From VRUE01 sp033856275 (lineage in GTDB: Bacteria > Actinomycetota > Thermoleophilia > Solirubrobacterales > 70-9): a stretch of 42,937 nt of DNA. The notes under the pieces were generated by a model, which ran no database searches, was not told the origin of the DNA, and was given only the letters and a program-made list of their open reading frames with translations. A program made the position numbers and the translations under genes. Numbering within the stretch: the stretch's first letter is position 1; each line of letters opens with the position of its first letter. The stretch lies in NCBI GenBank assembly GCA_033856275.1, contig JAWVFJ010000037.1, positions 1 to 42,937 on the forward strand, given 5' to 3'. This document shows positions 14,619-25,099 of this stretch, one piece after another.

Positions 14619-16616
14619 GTGCCCGAGTTCGAGCTCAATCCCGCTTACACCCCGACCGCCGACCAGCCCAAGGCGATCGCCGGGCTGGCCGAGGGGCTGG
14701 GCGGGGGCGACCGTTTCCAGACGCTGCTCGGCGCCACCGGGACAGGCAAGACCTTCACGATGGCGGCGACGATCGCGGCGGTCCAGCGGCCCTCGCTGGT
14801 GATCGCACACAACAAGACGCTGGCGGCCCAGCTCTGCAACGAGTTCCGCGAGTTCTTCCCCGAGAACTCGGTCGAGTACTTCGTCTCCTACTACGACTAC
14901 TACCAGCCCGAGGCCTACGTCCCCGCCCAGGACCTCTACATCGAGAAGGACTCCTCGGTCAACGACGAGATCGACCGCTTGCGCCACGCCGCCACGGCGG
15001 CGCTCTTCGCCCGCCGCGACGTGATCATCGTCGCTTCGGTGTCCTGCATCTACGGGATCGGCTCGCCGCAGGTCTACAACGAAAAAATGCAGCTCTTCAA
15101 AGTCGGCGACGAGATCGACCGCGACGAGGTGCTGCGCAAGCTGGTCAAGATGCAGTACCAGCGCAACGACTCGGTGCTCGGCCGCGGCGCCTTCCGGGTG
15201 CGCGGCGAGATGCTGGAGATCATGCCCTCCTACGCCGAGTCGGCCTATCGGATCGCCCTCTTCGGCGATGAGATCGAGGGGATCCAGCACTTCGACCCGC
15301 TGACCGGCGAGATCCTCGACACGATCGATCACGTCTCGGTCTGGCCGGCCTCTCACTACGTGACCAAGGACGAGACCCTGGACCGGGCGGTGGAGGAAAT
15401 CCGCGCCGAACTGAACTCCCGCACCGCCGAACTGGAGGCGGAGGGCAAGCAGCTCGAGGCGCACCGACTGCGCCAGCGCACCGCCTACGACATCGAGATG
15501 CTGAAAGAGATCGGCTTCACCTCGGGAATCGAGAACTACTCGCGCATCCTTGACGGCCGCCCGGAGGGCAGCCCGCCGCACACGCTGGTCGACTACTTCC
15601 CCGACGACTTCGTCGTCTTCGTCGACGAGTCCCACCAGACGATCCCGCAGATCGGCGGCATGTACGAAGGCGATAGATCGCGGAAGCAGACCCTGATCGA
15701 CTACGGCTTCCGCTTGCCGTCGGCGATCGACAATCGGCCGCTCAAGTTCGACGAGTTCCTGCAGCGGGTGCCGCAGCTGGTGATGGTCTCGGCGACGCCC
15801 GGGCCGTTCGAGCGCACCGAATCGACCCGGACGGTCGAGCAGATCGTCCGCCCGACCGGGATCATCGATCCCGAGATCGAGCTGCGCGCCACGAAGAACC
15901 AGATCGACGACCTGATGAACGAGATCAAGGCCGTCGCCGAGGCGGGCGAGCGGGTCCTGGTCACGACGCTGACCAAGAAGATGGCCGAGGACCTGACCAA
16001 CTACCTGCTCGAGTACGGGGTGCGGGTGCGCTACCTGCATTCCGAGATCGACACCCTGGAACGGATTCAGATCATCCGCGACCTGCGCCTCGGCGAGTAC
16101 GACGTGCTGGTCGGAGTCAACCTGCTGCGCGAGGGGCTCGACCTGCCCGAGGTCTCGCTGGTGGCGATCCTCGACGCCGACAAGGAGGGCTTCCTGCGCG
16201 GCGAGACCAGCCTCGTGCAGACGATCGGCCGCGCCGCCCGCAACGTCAACGGGCGGGTGCTGATGTACGCCGACAAGGAGACCGACGCGATGCGGGCAGC
16301 GATGCGCGAGACGGATAGACGCCGGGCGATCCAGCTCGCCTACAACGCCGAGCACGGGATCACGCCGGAGACGGTGCGCAAGGGCATCTCCGAGATGAGC
16401 GAGTTCCTGGCGATGGAGGACCGGGCGCCGCGCAAGCGCCGCGGCAAGCGCGCCGGTGACTTCGCCGATCCCGCCGAGCTGGAGCGCACGATCGTCTCGC
16501 TCGAGGAGGAGATGCTCGCCGCTGCCGACGACCTGCGCTTCGAGGAGGCGGCGCGGCTCCGTGACGAGCTAAGAGAGCTGCGCCGCGACCTCGACGGGAT
16601 GCGGGCGGGCGCCTAG
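14619..16616 (+). CDS. uvrB: Excinuclease ABC subunit B
   Basis: Damage-verifying helicase-like subunit of nucleotide excision repair, 665 residues. Walker A is LGATGTGKT and the beta-hairpin region is YFVSYYDYYQPEAYVP with IEKDSSVNDEIDRLR. The DEAD-type box is VVFVDESHQT. Helicase motifs V and VI appear as VGVNLLREGLDLPEV and QTIGRAARN. The C-terminal UVR domain that contacts UvrC is IVSLEEEMLAAADDLRFEEA. GTG 14619 gives the standard N-terminus MPEFELNPAYTPTADQPKAI. No LexA-type box was seen in the short upstream gap, unlike uvrA. Its stop shares a CTAG with the stop of the convergent SnoaL-like gene. Confidence 0.98.
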   Translation: MPEFELNPAYTPTADQPKAIAGLAEGLGGGDRFQTLLGATGTGKTFTMAATIAAVQRPSLVIAHNKTLAAQLCNEFREFFPENSVEYFVSYYDYYQPEAYVPAQDLYIEKDSSVNDEIDRLRHAATAALFARRDVIIVASVSCIYGIGSPQVYNEKMQLFKVGDEIDRDEVLRKLVKMQYQRNDSVLGRGAFRVRGEMLEIMPSYAESAYRIALFGDEIEGIQHFDPLTGEILDTIDHVSVWPASHYVTKDETLDRAVEEIRAELNSRTAELEAEGKQLEAHRLRQRTAYDIEMLKEIGFTSGIENYSRILDGRPEGSPPHTLVDYFPDDFVVFVDESHQTIPQIGGMYEGDRSRKQTLIDYGFRLPSAIDNRPLKFDEFLQRVPQLVMVSATPGPFERTESTRTVEQIVRPTGIIDPEIELRATKNQIDDLMNEIKAVAEAGERVLVTTLTKKMAEDLTNYLLEYGVRVRYLHSEIDTLERIQIIRDLRLGEYDVLVGVNLLREGLDLPEVSLVAILDADKEGFLRGETSLVQTIGRAARNVNGRVLMYADKETDAMRAAMRETDRRRAIQLAYNAEHGITPETVRKGISEMSEFLAMEDRAPRKRRGKRAGDFADPAELERTIVSLEEEMLAAADDLRFEEAARLRDELRELRRDLDGMRAGA

Positions 16617-16990
16617 GCCAGGACCTTGGCGGCCTTGGCGCTGTCGCCGTAGAACTCCCCGCGCACGATCTTGCCGTCGGCGAACTTCATCAGGTGCGCG
16701 AAGGGCGCCTCGAAGCTGTCGCCGTTGTGGGCGGCTCGCTGTGTCCCCTTCACCACCACCCATTCGCCGGCGTCGATGAACTCCTCTGGCTCGACGCTGA
16801 AGGACGACCAGTAGTTGGGAATCTGGGTGAAGTTTTCCAGAATCGCGTCACGGCCCTTGGTTTCGCCCCCAAGGGGCAGCTCATCAGACGTGAGCCAAGT
16901 GCCGTCCTCGGACAGCATTTCGCTCAGTGCTTCCAGGTCGCCGCGGCCGAAGGCCTCGTAGGCGGACCGAGCGGTGTCGACGTTCGACAT
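16613..16990 (-). CDS. SnoaL-like/NTF2-fold protein
   Basis: 125 residues, full length for the family. Pattern typical of SnoaL-like domains: VDTARSAYEAFGRGDLEAL at the start, then MLSEDGTWLTSDELPLGGE, the KGRDAILENF motif and a C-terminal beta sheet (EEFIDAGEWVVVKGTQRA, HLMKFADGKIVRGEFYGD). Such proteins are small cone-shaped enzymes or binding proteins; the substrate cannot be told. ATG 16990 has the good ribosome site GGAGGAAAAG. Its 3' end shares the palindrome CTAG (16613-16616) with uvrB, giving both stop codons. Confidence 0.85.
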   Translation of the reverse strand: MSNVDTARSAYEAFGRGDLEALSEMLSEDGTWLTSDELPLGGETKGRDAILENFTQIPNYWSSFSVEPEEFIDAGEWVVVKGTQRAAHNGDSFEAPFAHLMKFADGKIVRGEFYGDSAKAAKVLA

Positions 16991-17078
16991 CTTTTCCTCC
17001 TCTGTCGCTGGCCCCGCCTTAGCAGCACGCTACTCGCGTGCGGCAAGCCGCACAAGCGCCCTTAACTATCCTGCGTCG

Positions 17079-17816
17079 GTGGCCGTCGACGTCAGCGAGG
17101 CAACATTCGAGAGCGAGGTGGTCGAGCGCTCTCGCCAGATTCCAGTCGTGGTCGATTTCTGGGCCGAGTGGTGTGCTCCGTGCCGCACGCTTACGCCGGC
17201 CCTGGAGGCCGCCGAGAGCGCCCGTGCGGGCCAGGTGGTGCTTGCCAAGGTCGACGTCGATGCCAATCAGACGCTGGCGGCGCGCTTCGGCGTGCAGGGT
17301 ATTCCCGCCGTGAAGGCGTTTCAGGATGGTGCCGTCGTCAATGAATTCGTCGGCGCCGTGCCGAAAGCGAAAGTAGAAGAGCTCTTCGACTCACTCGTCC
17401 CCTCGCGCGCCGACGAGCTGCTCGCGGCCGGCGACGAGCTCTCGTTGCGCGAAGCCGCCGAACTGGAGCCGACCCGAGCCGACGTCGCCGTGGCCCTGGC
17501 TCAAAAACGCCTCGAGCGCGGGGCGGAGGAGGATGCCCTCGCCGCCGTCGAGGGACACGAAGGCGACTTCGCCGCCGAAGGCATCGCGGCTCGTATCGAC
17601 CTGACCAAGCGCGGCATTGCCGCCGAGGCCTTCGAGTTGCTCGACCGCGGCGAGACCTCCGCCGCCCTCGACTCGCTCCTCGAGCAACTCGCCGACGCAG
17701 ACGACGAGACCCGCGAGCAACTCCGCCGCGCCATAGTCGGCATCCTCGCCACCCTGCCGCCCGACGACCCAACCGCCCGCGAGTTCCGCCGCCGCCTAGC
17801 CACCTCCCTCTACTGA
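17079..17816 (+). CDS. Thioredoxin with C-terminal TPR-like region (CnoX/YbbN type)
   Basis: 245 residues. Residues 1-108 are a thioredoxin fold with the active site WCAPC (31-35) and the cis-Pro segment VQGIPAVKAF. Residues about 110-245 are an Ala/Leu/Glu-rich helical region with tetratricopeptide character, the layout of YbbN/CnoX proteins that act as redox-linked co-chaperones. GTG 17079 is chosen because the domain begins directly after it (AVDVSEATFESEVVERS); longer upstream reading has no thioredoxin similarity. It converges on the second DUF559 gene, with the hairpin 17845-17889 between them. Confidence 0.88.
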   Translation: MAVDVSEATFESEVVERSRQIPVVVDFWAEWCAPCRTLTPALEAAESARAGQVVLAKVDVDANQTLAARFGVQGIPAVKAFQDGAVVNEFVGAVPKAKVEELFDSLVPSRADELLAAGDELSLREAAELEPTRADVAVALAQKRLERGAEEDALAAVEGHEGDFAAEGIAARIDLTKRGIAAEAFELLDRGETSAALDSLLEQLADADDETREQLRRAIVGILATLPPDDPTAREFRRRLATSLY

Positions 17817-17844
17817 CTCCGTCACGTGGGATCTCTCCAGCCGC

Positions 17845-17889
17845 TGACTTCGCGTTTTGTCGCGGTATGCGAGACAAAACGCGAAGTCA
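17845..17889. repeat. Perfect 17-bp inverted repeat at the stop codon of the second DUF559 gene
   Basis: Arms 17845-17861 (TGACTTCGCGTTTTGTC) and 17873-17889 are perfectly complementary, with an 11-nt loop. The TGA stop of the DUF559 gene (17889-17887 on the minus strand) is the outer edge of the element. Positions 17866-17889 on the plus strand match 18811-18788 on the minus strand at 23 of 24 bases, so the gene is bracketed by inverted copies. On the plus strand this copy carries an orphan start ATG at 17867 reading MRDKTRSQPV, almost the DUF559 N-terminus. It also lies between convergent genes and could terminate transcription. Confidence 0.8.
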
Positions 17890-18810
17890 ACCGGTGCTGA
17901 GACCTAGATCGTGACGGCGCTGACGGAGAAGGCGCCGCAGGCGGCTGATAACAGCCTCGGGTTCACGATCGATTCGTGTGCCGGTGATGCGAGTCATCTC
18001 GATACCGACGAGCTTGAGGTCTTCCTGGCGTAGCCGGTCCTTCTCGAATGCGACCCGGTCGCCGTGGTAGTCGTATGTGTCAAGTTCGACGGCGAATCGC
18101 TCGGCAGCCCAGTAAGCATCCAGCTCGTAGCCCTCGATGAAGTGGTTGATCGCTGGACGAGCTAGTCCAGCCTGATGGACCAGTCCGAGGAAGCGACGCT
18201 CCAATCCCGAGCGCGTGAAGGCAGGTATGCGATAGACAGTGAGTGCCTCACGGAGACGTCCGACGCCCCTGAAGCCACGACTTCGCGCAAGCAAGGCATC
18301 GATGGCAATGAAGTCCAGCAAGCCGCGTCGCTCGGCACGATCCAGCGCGGTCTTGAGGAAATGGGGATCGACTGCGGCAAAGTCGAGGAGCGTTCTGGGT
18401 ACCGCTGTGACTGGGATCAGTTCGACCGAGGTTCGATCCTCAGCTATAAGTGCCTCGGCACTGTGCACGCGAATCGCAGACCGGATGTGGCGGGGACTTG
18501 CCGCTGTGACTTCGAGGATGGGGTCCCATCGCCCGGTGAGGCCCCAAAGCCAGGCGGCCGAACGATGGCTCAGGACGGCGCTGTCACCACATGCAAGCAC
18601 CGCCGCCAGGCATCTTCCCTTCTTGGACAGGGCTGAATGCCCAACTGCATATGCGCCGCGATGAATTTGATGGAGATATCCCGCCCCTACCTCACGTGCG
18701 ATCCGTGCCCGCGAATACCCAAGCCCGGCAAGCTGGCTAGCCGAGACAACCCCGCGCTGCAACTCCGCGAGTGCGGCAACTGGCCGGTGAGTTCGCGTTT
18801 TGTCTCGCAT
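17887..18810 (-). CDS. AbiEi-type winged-helix / DUF559 (Vsr-like nuclease fold) protein, second copy
   Basis: 307 residues, a paralogue of the protein at 1596-2477. The N-terminal AbiEi-like part shows LQRGVVSASQLAGLGYSRAR, RGAYAVGHSALSKKGR and VLSHRSAAWLWGL. The C-terminal DUF559 part shows YELDAYWAAERFAVELDTYD followed by YHGDRVAFEKDRLRQEDL, with Asp and Glu in the positions expected for a PD-(D/E)xK-like site. ATG 18810 is chosen because it gives MRDKTRTH, parallel to MWEKVDRA in the paralogue, and lies at the apex of the hairpin 18789-18831. Longer upstream reading would run through the divergent uvrA start region. The stop lies on a second inverted hairpin. The SOS box at 18900 lies in the shared 109-nt gap, so damage induction is possible. 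No toxin partner is adjacent. Confidence 0.82.
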   Translation of the reverse strand: MRDKTRTHRPVAALAELQRGVVSASQLAGLGYSRARIAREVGAGYLHQIHRGAYAVGHSALSKKGRCLAAVLACGDSAVLSHRSAAWLWGLTGRWDPILEVTAASPRHIRSAIRVHSAEALIAEDRTSVELIPVTAVPRTLLDFAAVDPHFLKTALDRAERRGLLDFIAIDALLARSRGFRGVGRLREALTVYRIPAFTRSGLERRFLGLVHQAGLARPAINHFIEGYELDAYWAAERFAVELDTYDYHGDRVAFEKDRLRQEDLKLVGIEMTRITGTRIDREPEAVISRLRRLLRQRRHDLGLSTG

Positions 18811-18831
18811 AGCGAAACAAAGAGCGAAGTC
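18789..18831. promoter_or_regulatory. Imperfect 20-bp inverted repeat with the second DUF559 start codon at its apex
   Basis: Arms 18789-18808 (GAGTTCGCGTTTTGTCTCGC) and 18812-18831 pair at 16 of 20 positions around a 3-nt loop at 18809-18811. The ATG of the minus-strand gene is at 18810-18808, at the tip. The sequence on the minus strand begins CCGCTGACTTCGC, like the plus-strand start of the element at 17845. The likely role is an operator or a 5' RNA structure for the DUF559 gene; a terminal inverted repeat is the alternative. Confidence 0.75.
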
Positions 18832-18899
18832 AGCGGGATTCGCCCCCTTGGGGTGGCACAAACGCCTGAGGAAAGTCGGACGTTGCGGGGAGTCGAGGG

Positions 18900-18911
18900 G
18901 AACAGCTGTTC
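18900..18911 (+). promoter_or_regulatory. LexA-type SOS box upstream of uvrA
   Basis: GAACAGCTGTTC is a perfect palindrome matching the Gram-positive/actinobacterial LexA core GAAC-N4-GTTC, with a following G as in the longer consensus. It ends 8 nt before the uvrA ATG at 18920, so bound LexA would block the uvrA promoter or early transcription. It also lies 89 nt upstream of the divergent DUF559 start. lexA itself is not in this window. Confidence 0.8.
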
Positions 18912-18919
18912 GCCTCCCT

Positions 18920-21811
<2,892 letters not shown>

Positions 21812-21816
21812 GCGAG

Positions 21817-21917
21817 CCCGGGCAGGGCCTTCCACTTAACTTTTTCGGTGGTGACGCTGCTGCTGGCGCCTCAAGCAGACGCCGAAAAAGTACAAGACGT
21901 TCCAGGCCCTGCCCGGG
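21817..21917. repeat. Palindromic intergenic element B (same inner arms as element A)
   Basis: Outer arms 21817-21830 and 21904-21917 are a perfect 14-bp inverted repeat (CCCGGGCAGGGCCT). Inner CTTTTTCGG at 21840-21848 pairs with CCGAAAAAG at 21882-21890. The block 21830-21851 is identical over 22 bases to the reverse complement of 13773-13794, and 21881-21903 matches the reverse complement of the other inner block of element A with one difference. The central loop and the outer arms are unrelated between copies. It follows uvrA by 5 nt and precedes the sugar ABC operon, so a terminator role for uvrA is plausible. Confidence 0.8.
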
Positions 21918-21988
21918 TCCTTCTGCCGAGAAGCTTGTGATTACCGCTTGCCTTCGGGGGTAGCTGTAGGGCGGAAAAGGAGGAGTGA

Positions 21989-23083
21989 ATGTCTATTTCT
22001 GCGTTGAGACGAGTAGCGATGTCGTTCGGAGTTCTCGTGGCGGTCATTGGGGTGGCAAGTGGTTGCGGAGGCAGCAGCGGCGGCGGAGGGCCGAAGATCG
22101 GCTTCCTGCTGCCCGAGAACGAAACACCGCGCTACGAAGCGCACGATCGTCCCGAATTCGAACAGAACATTGAAGAACTCTGCGCAGAATGCGAAATCCT
22201 CTACAACAACGCGACCGAGGATGCCTCCAAGCAGCAGAGCCAGGCGGAAGCCGCTCTGACTCAGGGTGTCGAAGTGCTCGTTGTCGACGCGGTCGATGCG
22301 GCCTCGGCGGCGGCGATTGTCGAAAAGGCAAAGGCGCAGAACGTGCCGGTGCTCGCCTATGACCGCCTGATCGAAAATGCCGAAGTGGACTACTACGTCT
22401 CCTTCGACAATGTCAGGGTTGGGGAACTGCAGGCGGAAACGCTTTCCAAAAAGCTGAAAGAAGACGGCAGCGCCAGCGGCCCGATCGTGATGATCAGCGG
22501 CGATCCGGCCGACAGCAACGCCGCCCTCTTCAAGGAAGGGGCACACAAGGGATTCGAAGCCGCAGGAGTGAAGATCGCCAAGGAATACGACACGCCGGAA
22601 TGGTCCGCCACCAATGCGCAGAACGAGATGCAGCAGGCGATCACGGCGCTCGGCAACAACGGCTTTGAAGGCGTTTACGCGGCCAACGACGAAACCGGCG
22701 GCGGCGCGATTGCAGCGATGAAGTCGGCGGGCATCAACCCCGAAGAAAAGCCGACCACTGGCCAGGACGCGACTGTTGCCGGCGTGCAGCGGATTCTCGC
22801 CGGCCAGCAGTACATGACCGTGTACAAGGCGACCGACAAGGAGACCAAGGTCGCCGCGGAAATCGCCGTCGGCCTCGCCAAGGGCAAAGAATTCCCGAAA
22901 TCCCAGATCACCGACGAACCCAATAACGGAAAGGTCAAGGTTCCCTCGGTGCTGCTCGAACCGGTCGCCGTGACCAAAGAAAACGTCAAGAGCACCGTGG
23001 TCGCGGACGGCTTCATCAAGCCCTCCGAACTGTGCACCGGCCCCTACGCGTCGGCTTGCAAAGAAGCCGGGATCTCAGGGTGA
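21989..23083 (+). CDS. Sugar ABC transporter substrate-binding lipoprotein (xylose-type)
   Basis: 364 residues. A signal peptide ends in ASGCGGSSGGGG, with Cys26 the probable lipid anchor (the lipobox is imperfect). The mature part is a periplasmic-binding-protein fold of the ribose/xylose type: PKIGFLLPENETPRYEAHDR, VLVVDAVDAASAAAIVEKAK, VPVLAYDRLIENAEVDYYVS and TTGQDATVAGVQRILAGQQY. The last two resemble XylF-like proteins, so D-xylose or a related sugar is the best guess. AAGGAGGAG just upstream is a strong ribosome site, in contrast to most genes here. First gene of an operon with the ATPase (1-nt gap) and permease, behind palindromic element B. Confidence 0.88.
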   Translation: MSISALRRVAMSFGVLVAVIGVASGCGGSSGGGGPKIGFLLPENETPRYEAHDRPEFEQNIEELCAECEILYNNATEDASKQQSQAEAALTQGVEVLVVDAVDAASAAAIVEKAKAQNVPVLAYDRLIENAEVDYYVSFDNVRVGELQAETLSKKLKEDGSASGPIVMISGDPADSNAALFKEGAHKGFEAAGVKIAKEYDTPEWSATNAQNEMQQAITALGNNGFEGVYAANDETGGGAIAAMKSAGINPEEKPTTGQDATVAGVQRILAGQQYMTVYKATDKETKVAAEIAVGLAKGKEFPKSQITDEPNNGKVKVPSVLLEPVAVTKENVKSTVVADGFIKPSELCTGPYASACKEAGISG

Positions 23084-23084
23084 G

Positions 23085-23879
23085 ATGAGCTCCGACGCTC
23101 CGCTCCTCGAGCTGAAAGGAGTGAGCAAGCGTTTCGGCCCGGTCCAGGCTCTGGACCGGGTCGACTTCGCCGTCCACGCCCGCGAGGTGATCGGTCTTGT
23201 CGGCGACAACGGCGCCGGCAAGTCGACGCTGGTAAAGACGATCGCCGGCATCCATACCGCCGACACCGGCTCGATCCGCTTCAACGGCAACGAAGTCACG
23301 ATTTCGCGTCCCCAGGACGCAACCGAACTGGGCATCGCGACCGTCTACCAGGACCTCGCCCTCTGCGACAACCTCGACGTCGTCGCCAACCTCTTCCTCG
23401 GTCGCGAGGAGGTCTCGCCGGGAGGCGGCACCATCTCGAGGCAGCTCGACGAGGCGCGCATGGAGCACCAAACGGCCGAGCTGCTCTCCAACCTGGCGGT
23501 GACGATCCCCAGCTTGCGCGGCGAGGTCGGCACGCTTTCCGGCGGGCAGCGCCAGCAAGTGGCGGTTGCGCGCTCGCTGCTAGGCGAGCCAAAGGTGGTC
23601 CTGCTCGACGAGCCAACTGCGGCGCTTGGCGTGCCGCAGACCAAACAGGTGCTGGAGCTGATCCGGCGCCTGCGTGAGCGCGAGCTCGGCATCGTCGTAA
23701 TCAGCCACAACCTGGCCAACGTCTTCCAGGTCGCCGACCGGATTGTCGTGCTGCGGCTTGGCCGCACCGCCGGCGACTTCCAAGCCGAACAGACGACCGA
23801 GGAGCACGTAATCGGCGCGATCACCGGGTTGGGTGACAGTCGCGAGGAGCCCGGCGAGAACGGGGAGGAGGGAGGATGA
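23085..23879 (+). CDS. Sugar ABC transporter ATP-binding protein, single-domain
   Basis: 264 residues, one ABC ATPase domain: Walker A GLVGDNGAGKSTLVK (near 38-50), Q-loop ATVYQDLALCDNL, signature GTLSGGQRQQVAVARSL, Walker B VVLLDEPTAALGV, H-loop IVVISHNLANVF. RbsA/XylG importers usually have two fused ABC domains of about 500 residues; this is the short FrcA-like form that must dimerise. Energises the permease encoded next, whose start overlaps this gene by 4 nt (ATGA). Confidence 0.92.
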   Translation: MSSDAPLLELKGVSKRFGPVQALDRVDFAVHAREVIGLVGDNGAGKSTLVKTIAGIHTADTGSIRFNGNEVTISRPQDATELGIATVYQDLALCDNLDVVANLFLGREEVSPGGGTISRQLDEARMEHQTAELLSNLAVTIPSLRGEVGTLSGGQRQQVAVARSLLGEPKVVLLDEPTAALGVPQTKQVLELIRRLRERELGIVVISHNLANVFQVADRIVVLRLGRTAGDFQAEQTTEEHVIGAITGLGDSREEPGENGEEGG

Positions 23880-25099
23880 ATGACGGGAGTGGCAGCGCCG
23901 CCGCAGCGCCAGGCGAGGAAAAGCGAGTTCCGCGGATCAGCAGCGAGGCGGCTCGCCGGCTCGTCCAGGGCGATCTCGGCTCGCTGCGGGTGGTGATCGG
24001 GCTGGCGGTGATCTGGATCATCTTTCAGTCGCAGAACGAACGTTTCCTCACCGCACAGAATCTGACCAACCTGATGCTGCAGATCACGGCGACGGGATTG
24101 ATCTCGGTTGGCATCGTCTACGTGCTGCTGCTCGGCGAGATCGACCTCTCGGTGGGGGCGGTCAGCGGCCTCGCCGCCGCGGTGATGGCGGTGTTGAACG
24201 TCCAGCACGGTTGGAGTCCGTACCTGGCAATCGCCGCTGGGGTGCTGGTCGGGATGGCGATCGGCTTGCTTCAAGGCACGATCTTCAGCCGCTTTGCCGT
24301 CCCTTCCTTCGTCGTCACCCTGGCTGGCCTGCTCGCCTGGCAGGGAGCGCTGCTGCAGGTGTTGGGCGGGACCGGCTCGATCAACCTCGACGATCCGAAG
24401 ATCACCGGCCTCGCCAACATCTTCTACTCGGGCGCCACGGGCTGGATCTTTGCCGCGATCGCGATCGGCGGCTACGCGGCGGTGCTCGTGATCGGCCACC
24501 GCCGACGCTTGGCCGCGGGCCTGGCCGGCGAGAACACCGGGACGCTGGTCTTCCGCTTTGTCCTGGTCGCCGTGATCACGATCGTTGCCGTGGCGATCCT
24601 CGAGTCCGACCGCGGTGTGCCGCTCGCTCTGCTGATCCTGCTCGCTTTCGTCGTCGGCATGGAGTACGTGGTCAAGCGCACCACCTTTGGCCGTCACGTC
24701 TACGCGGTCGGCGGCAACGCCGAGGCGGCGCGCCGCGCCGGCATCCATGTCAACCGCGTGCGCATCGCGGTCTTTGGCATCGCCGGCACGATGGCTGCAA
24801 TTGGTGGCATCATGGCCGCCTCGCGCCTGCTCGCGGTCAACCAAAGCTCCGGTGGCAGCGAACTGCTGCTACTGGCGATCGCCGGGCCAGTGATCGCCGG
24901 TACCAGCCTCTTCGGCGGCCGCGGCTCGGTCTGGACGGCGCTGCTCGGTGCCCTTGTGATCGGCTCGATCTCCAACGGCATGGACCTGCTCGCCCTCTCC
25001 TCGGCGGTGAAGTTCATGGTTACCGGCGGGGTTCTCCTGCTCGCTGTCCTCGTCGATGCAATCGCCCGCCAGCAGCGCCAGGCTGCCGGCCGGGTCTAG
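23876..25099 (+). CDS. Sugar ABC transporter permease (XylH/RbsC family)
   Basis: 407 residues with about ten or more membrane helices. Family motifs are NLTNLMLQITATGLISVGIV, LLLGEIDLSVGAVSGLAA, GRHVYAVGGNAEAARRAGI and AGTSLFGGRGSVWTALLGAL, typical of the BPD_transp_2 permeases for pentoses. The N-terminus before the first helix is a 40-residue cytoplasmic leader. Its stop shares CTAG (25096-25099) with the stop of the convergent ROK kinase. Confidence 0.92.
   Translation: MNDGSGSAAAAPGEEKRVPRISSEAARRLVQGDLGSLRVVIGLAVIWIIFQSQNERFLTAQNLTNLMLQITATGLISVGIVYVLLLGEIDLSVGAVSGLAAAVMAVLNVQHGWSPYLAIAAGVLVGMAIGLLQGTIFSRFAVPSFVVTLAGLLAWQGALLQVLGGTGSINLDDPKITGLANIFYSGATGWIFAAIAIGGYAAVLVIGHRRRLAAGLAGENTGTLVFRFVLVAVITIVAVAILESDRGVPLALLILLAFVVGMEYVVKRTTFGRHVYAVGGNAEAARRAGIHVNRVRIAVFGIAGTMAAIGGIMAASRLLAVNQSSGGSELLLLAIAGPVIAGTSLFGGRGSVWTALLGALVIGSISNGMDLLALSSAVKFMVTGGVLLLAVLVDAIARQQRQAAGRV

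Noticed and set aside
14040..16355. 771-codon minus-strand open frame across uvrB
   Set aside because: Shadow of uvrB; Asp/Leu/Arg-rich low-information sequence.
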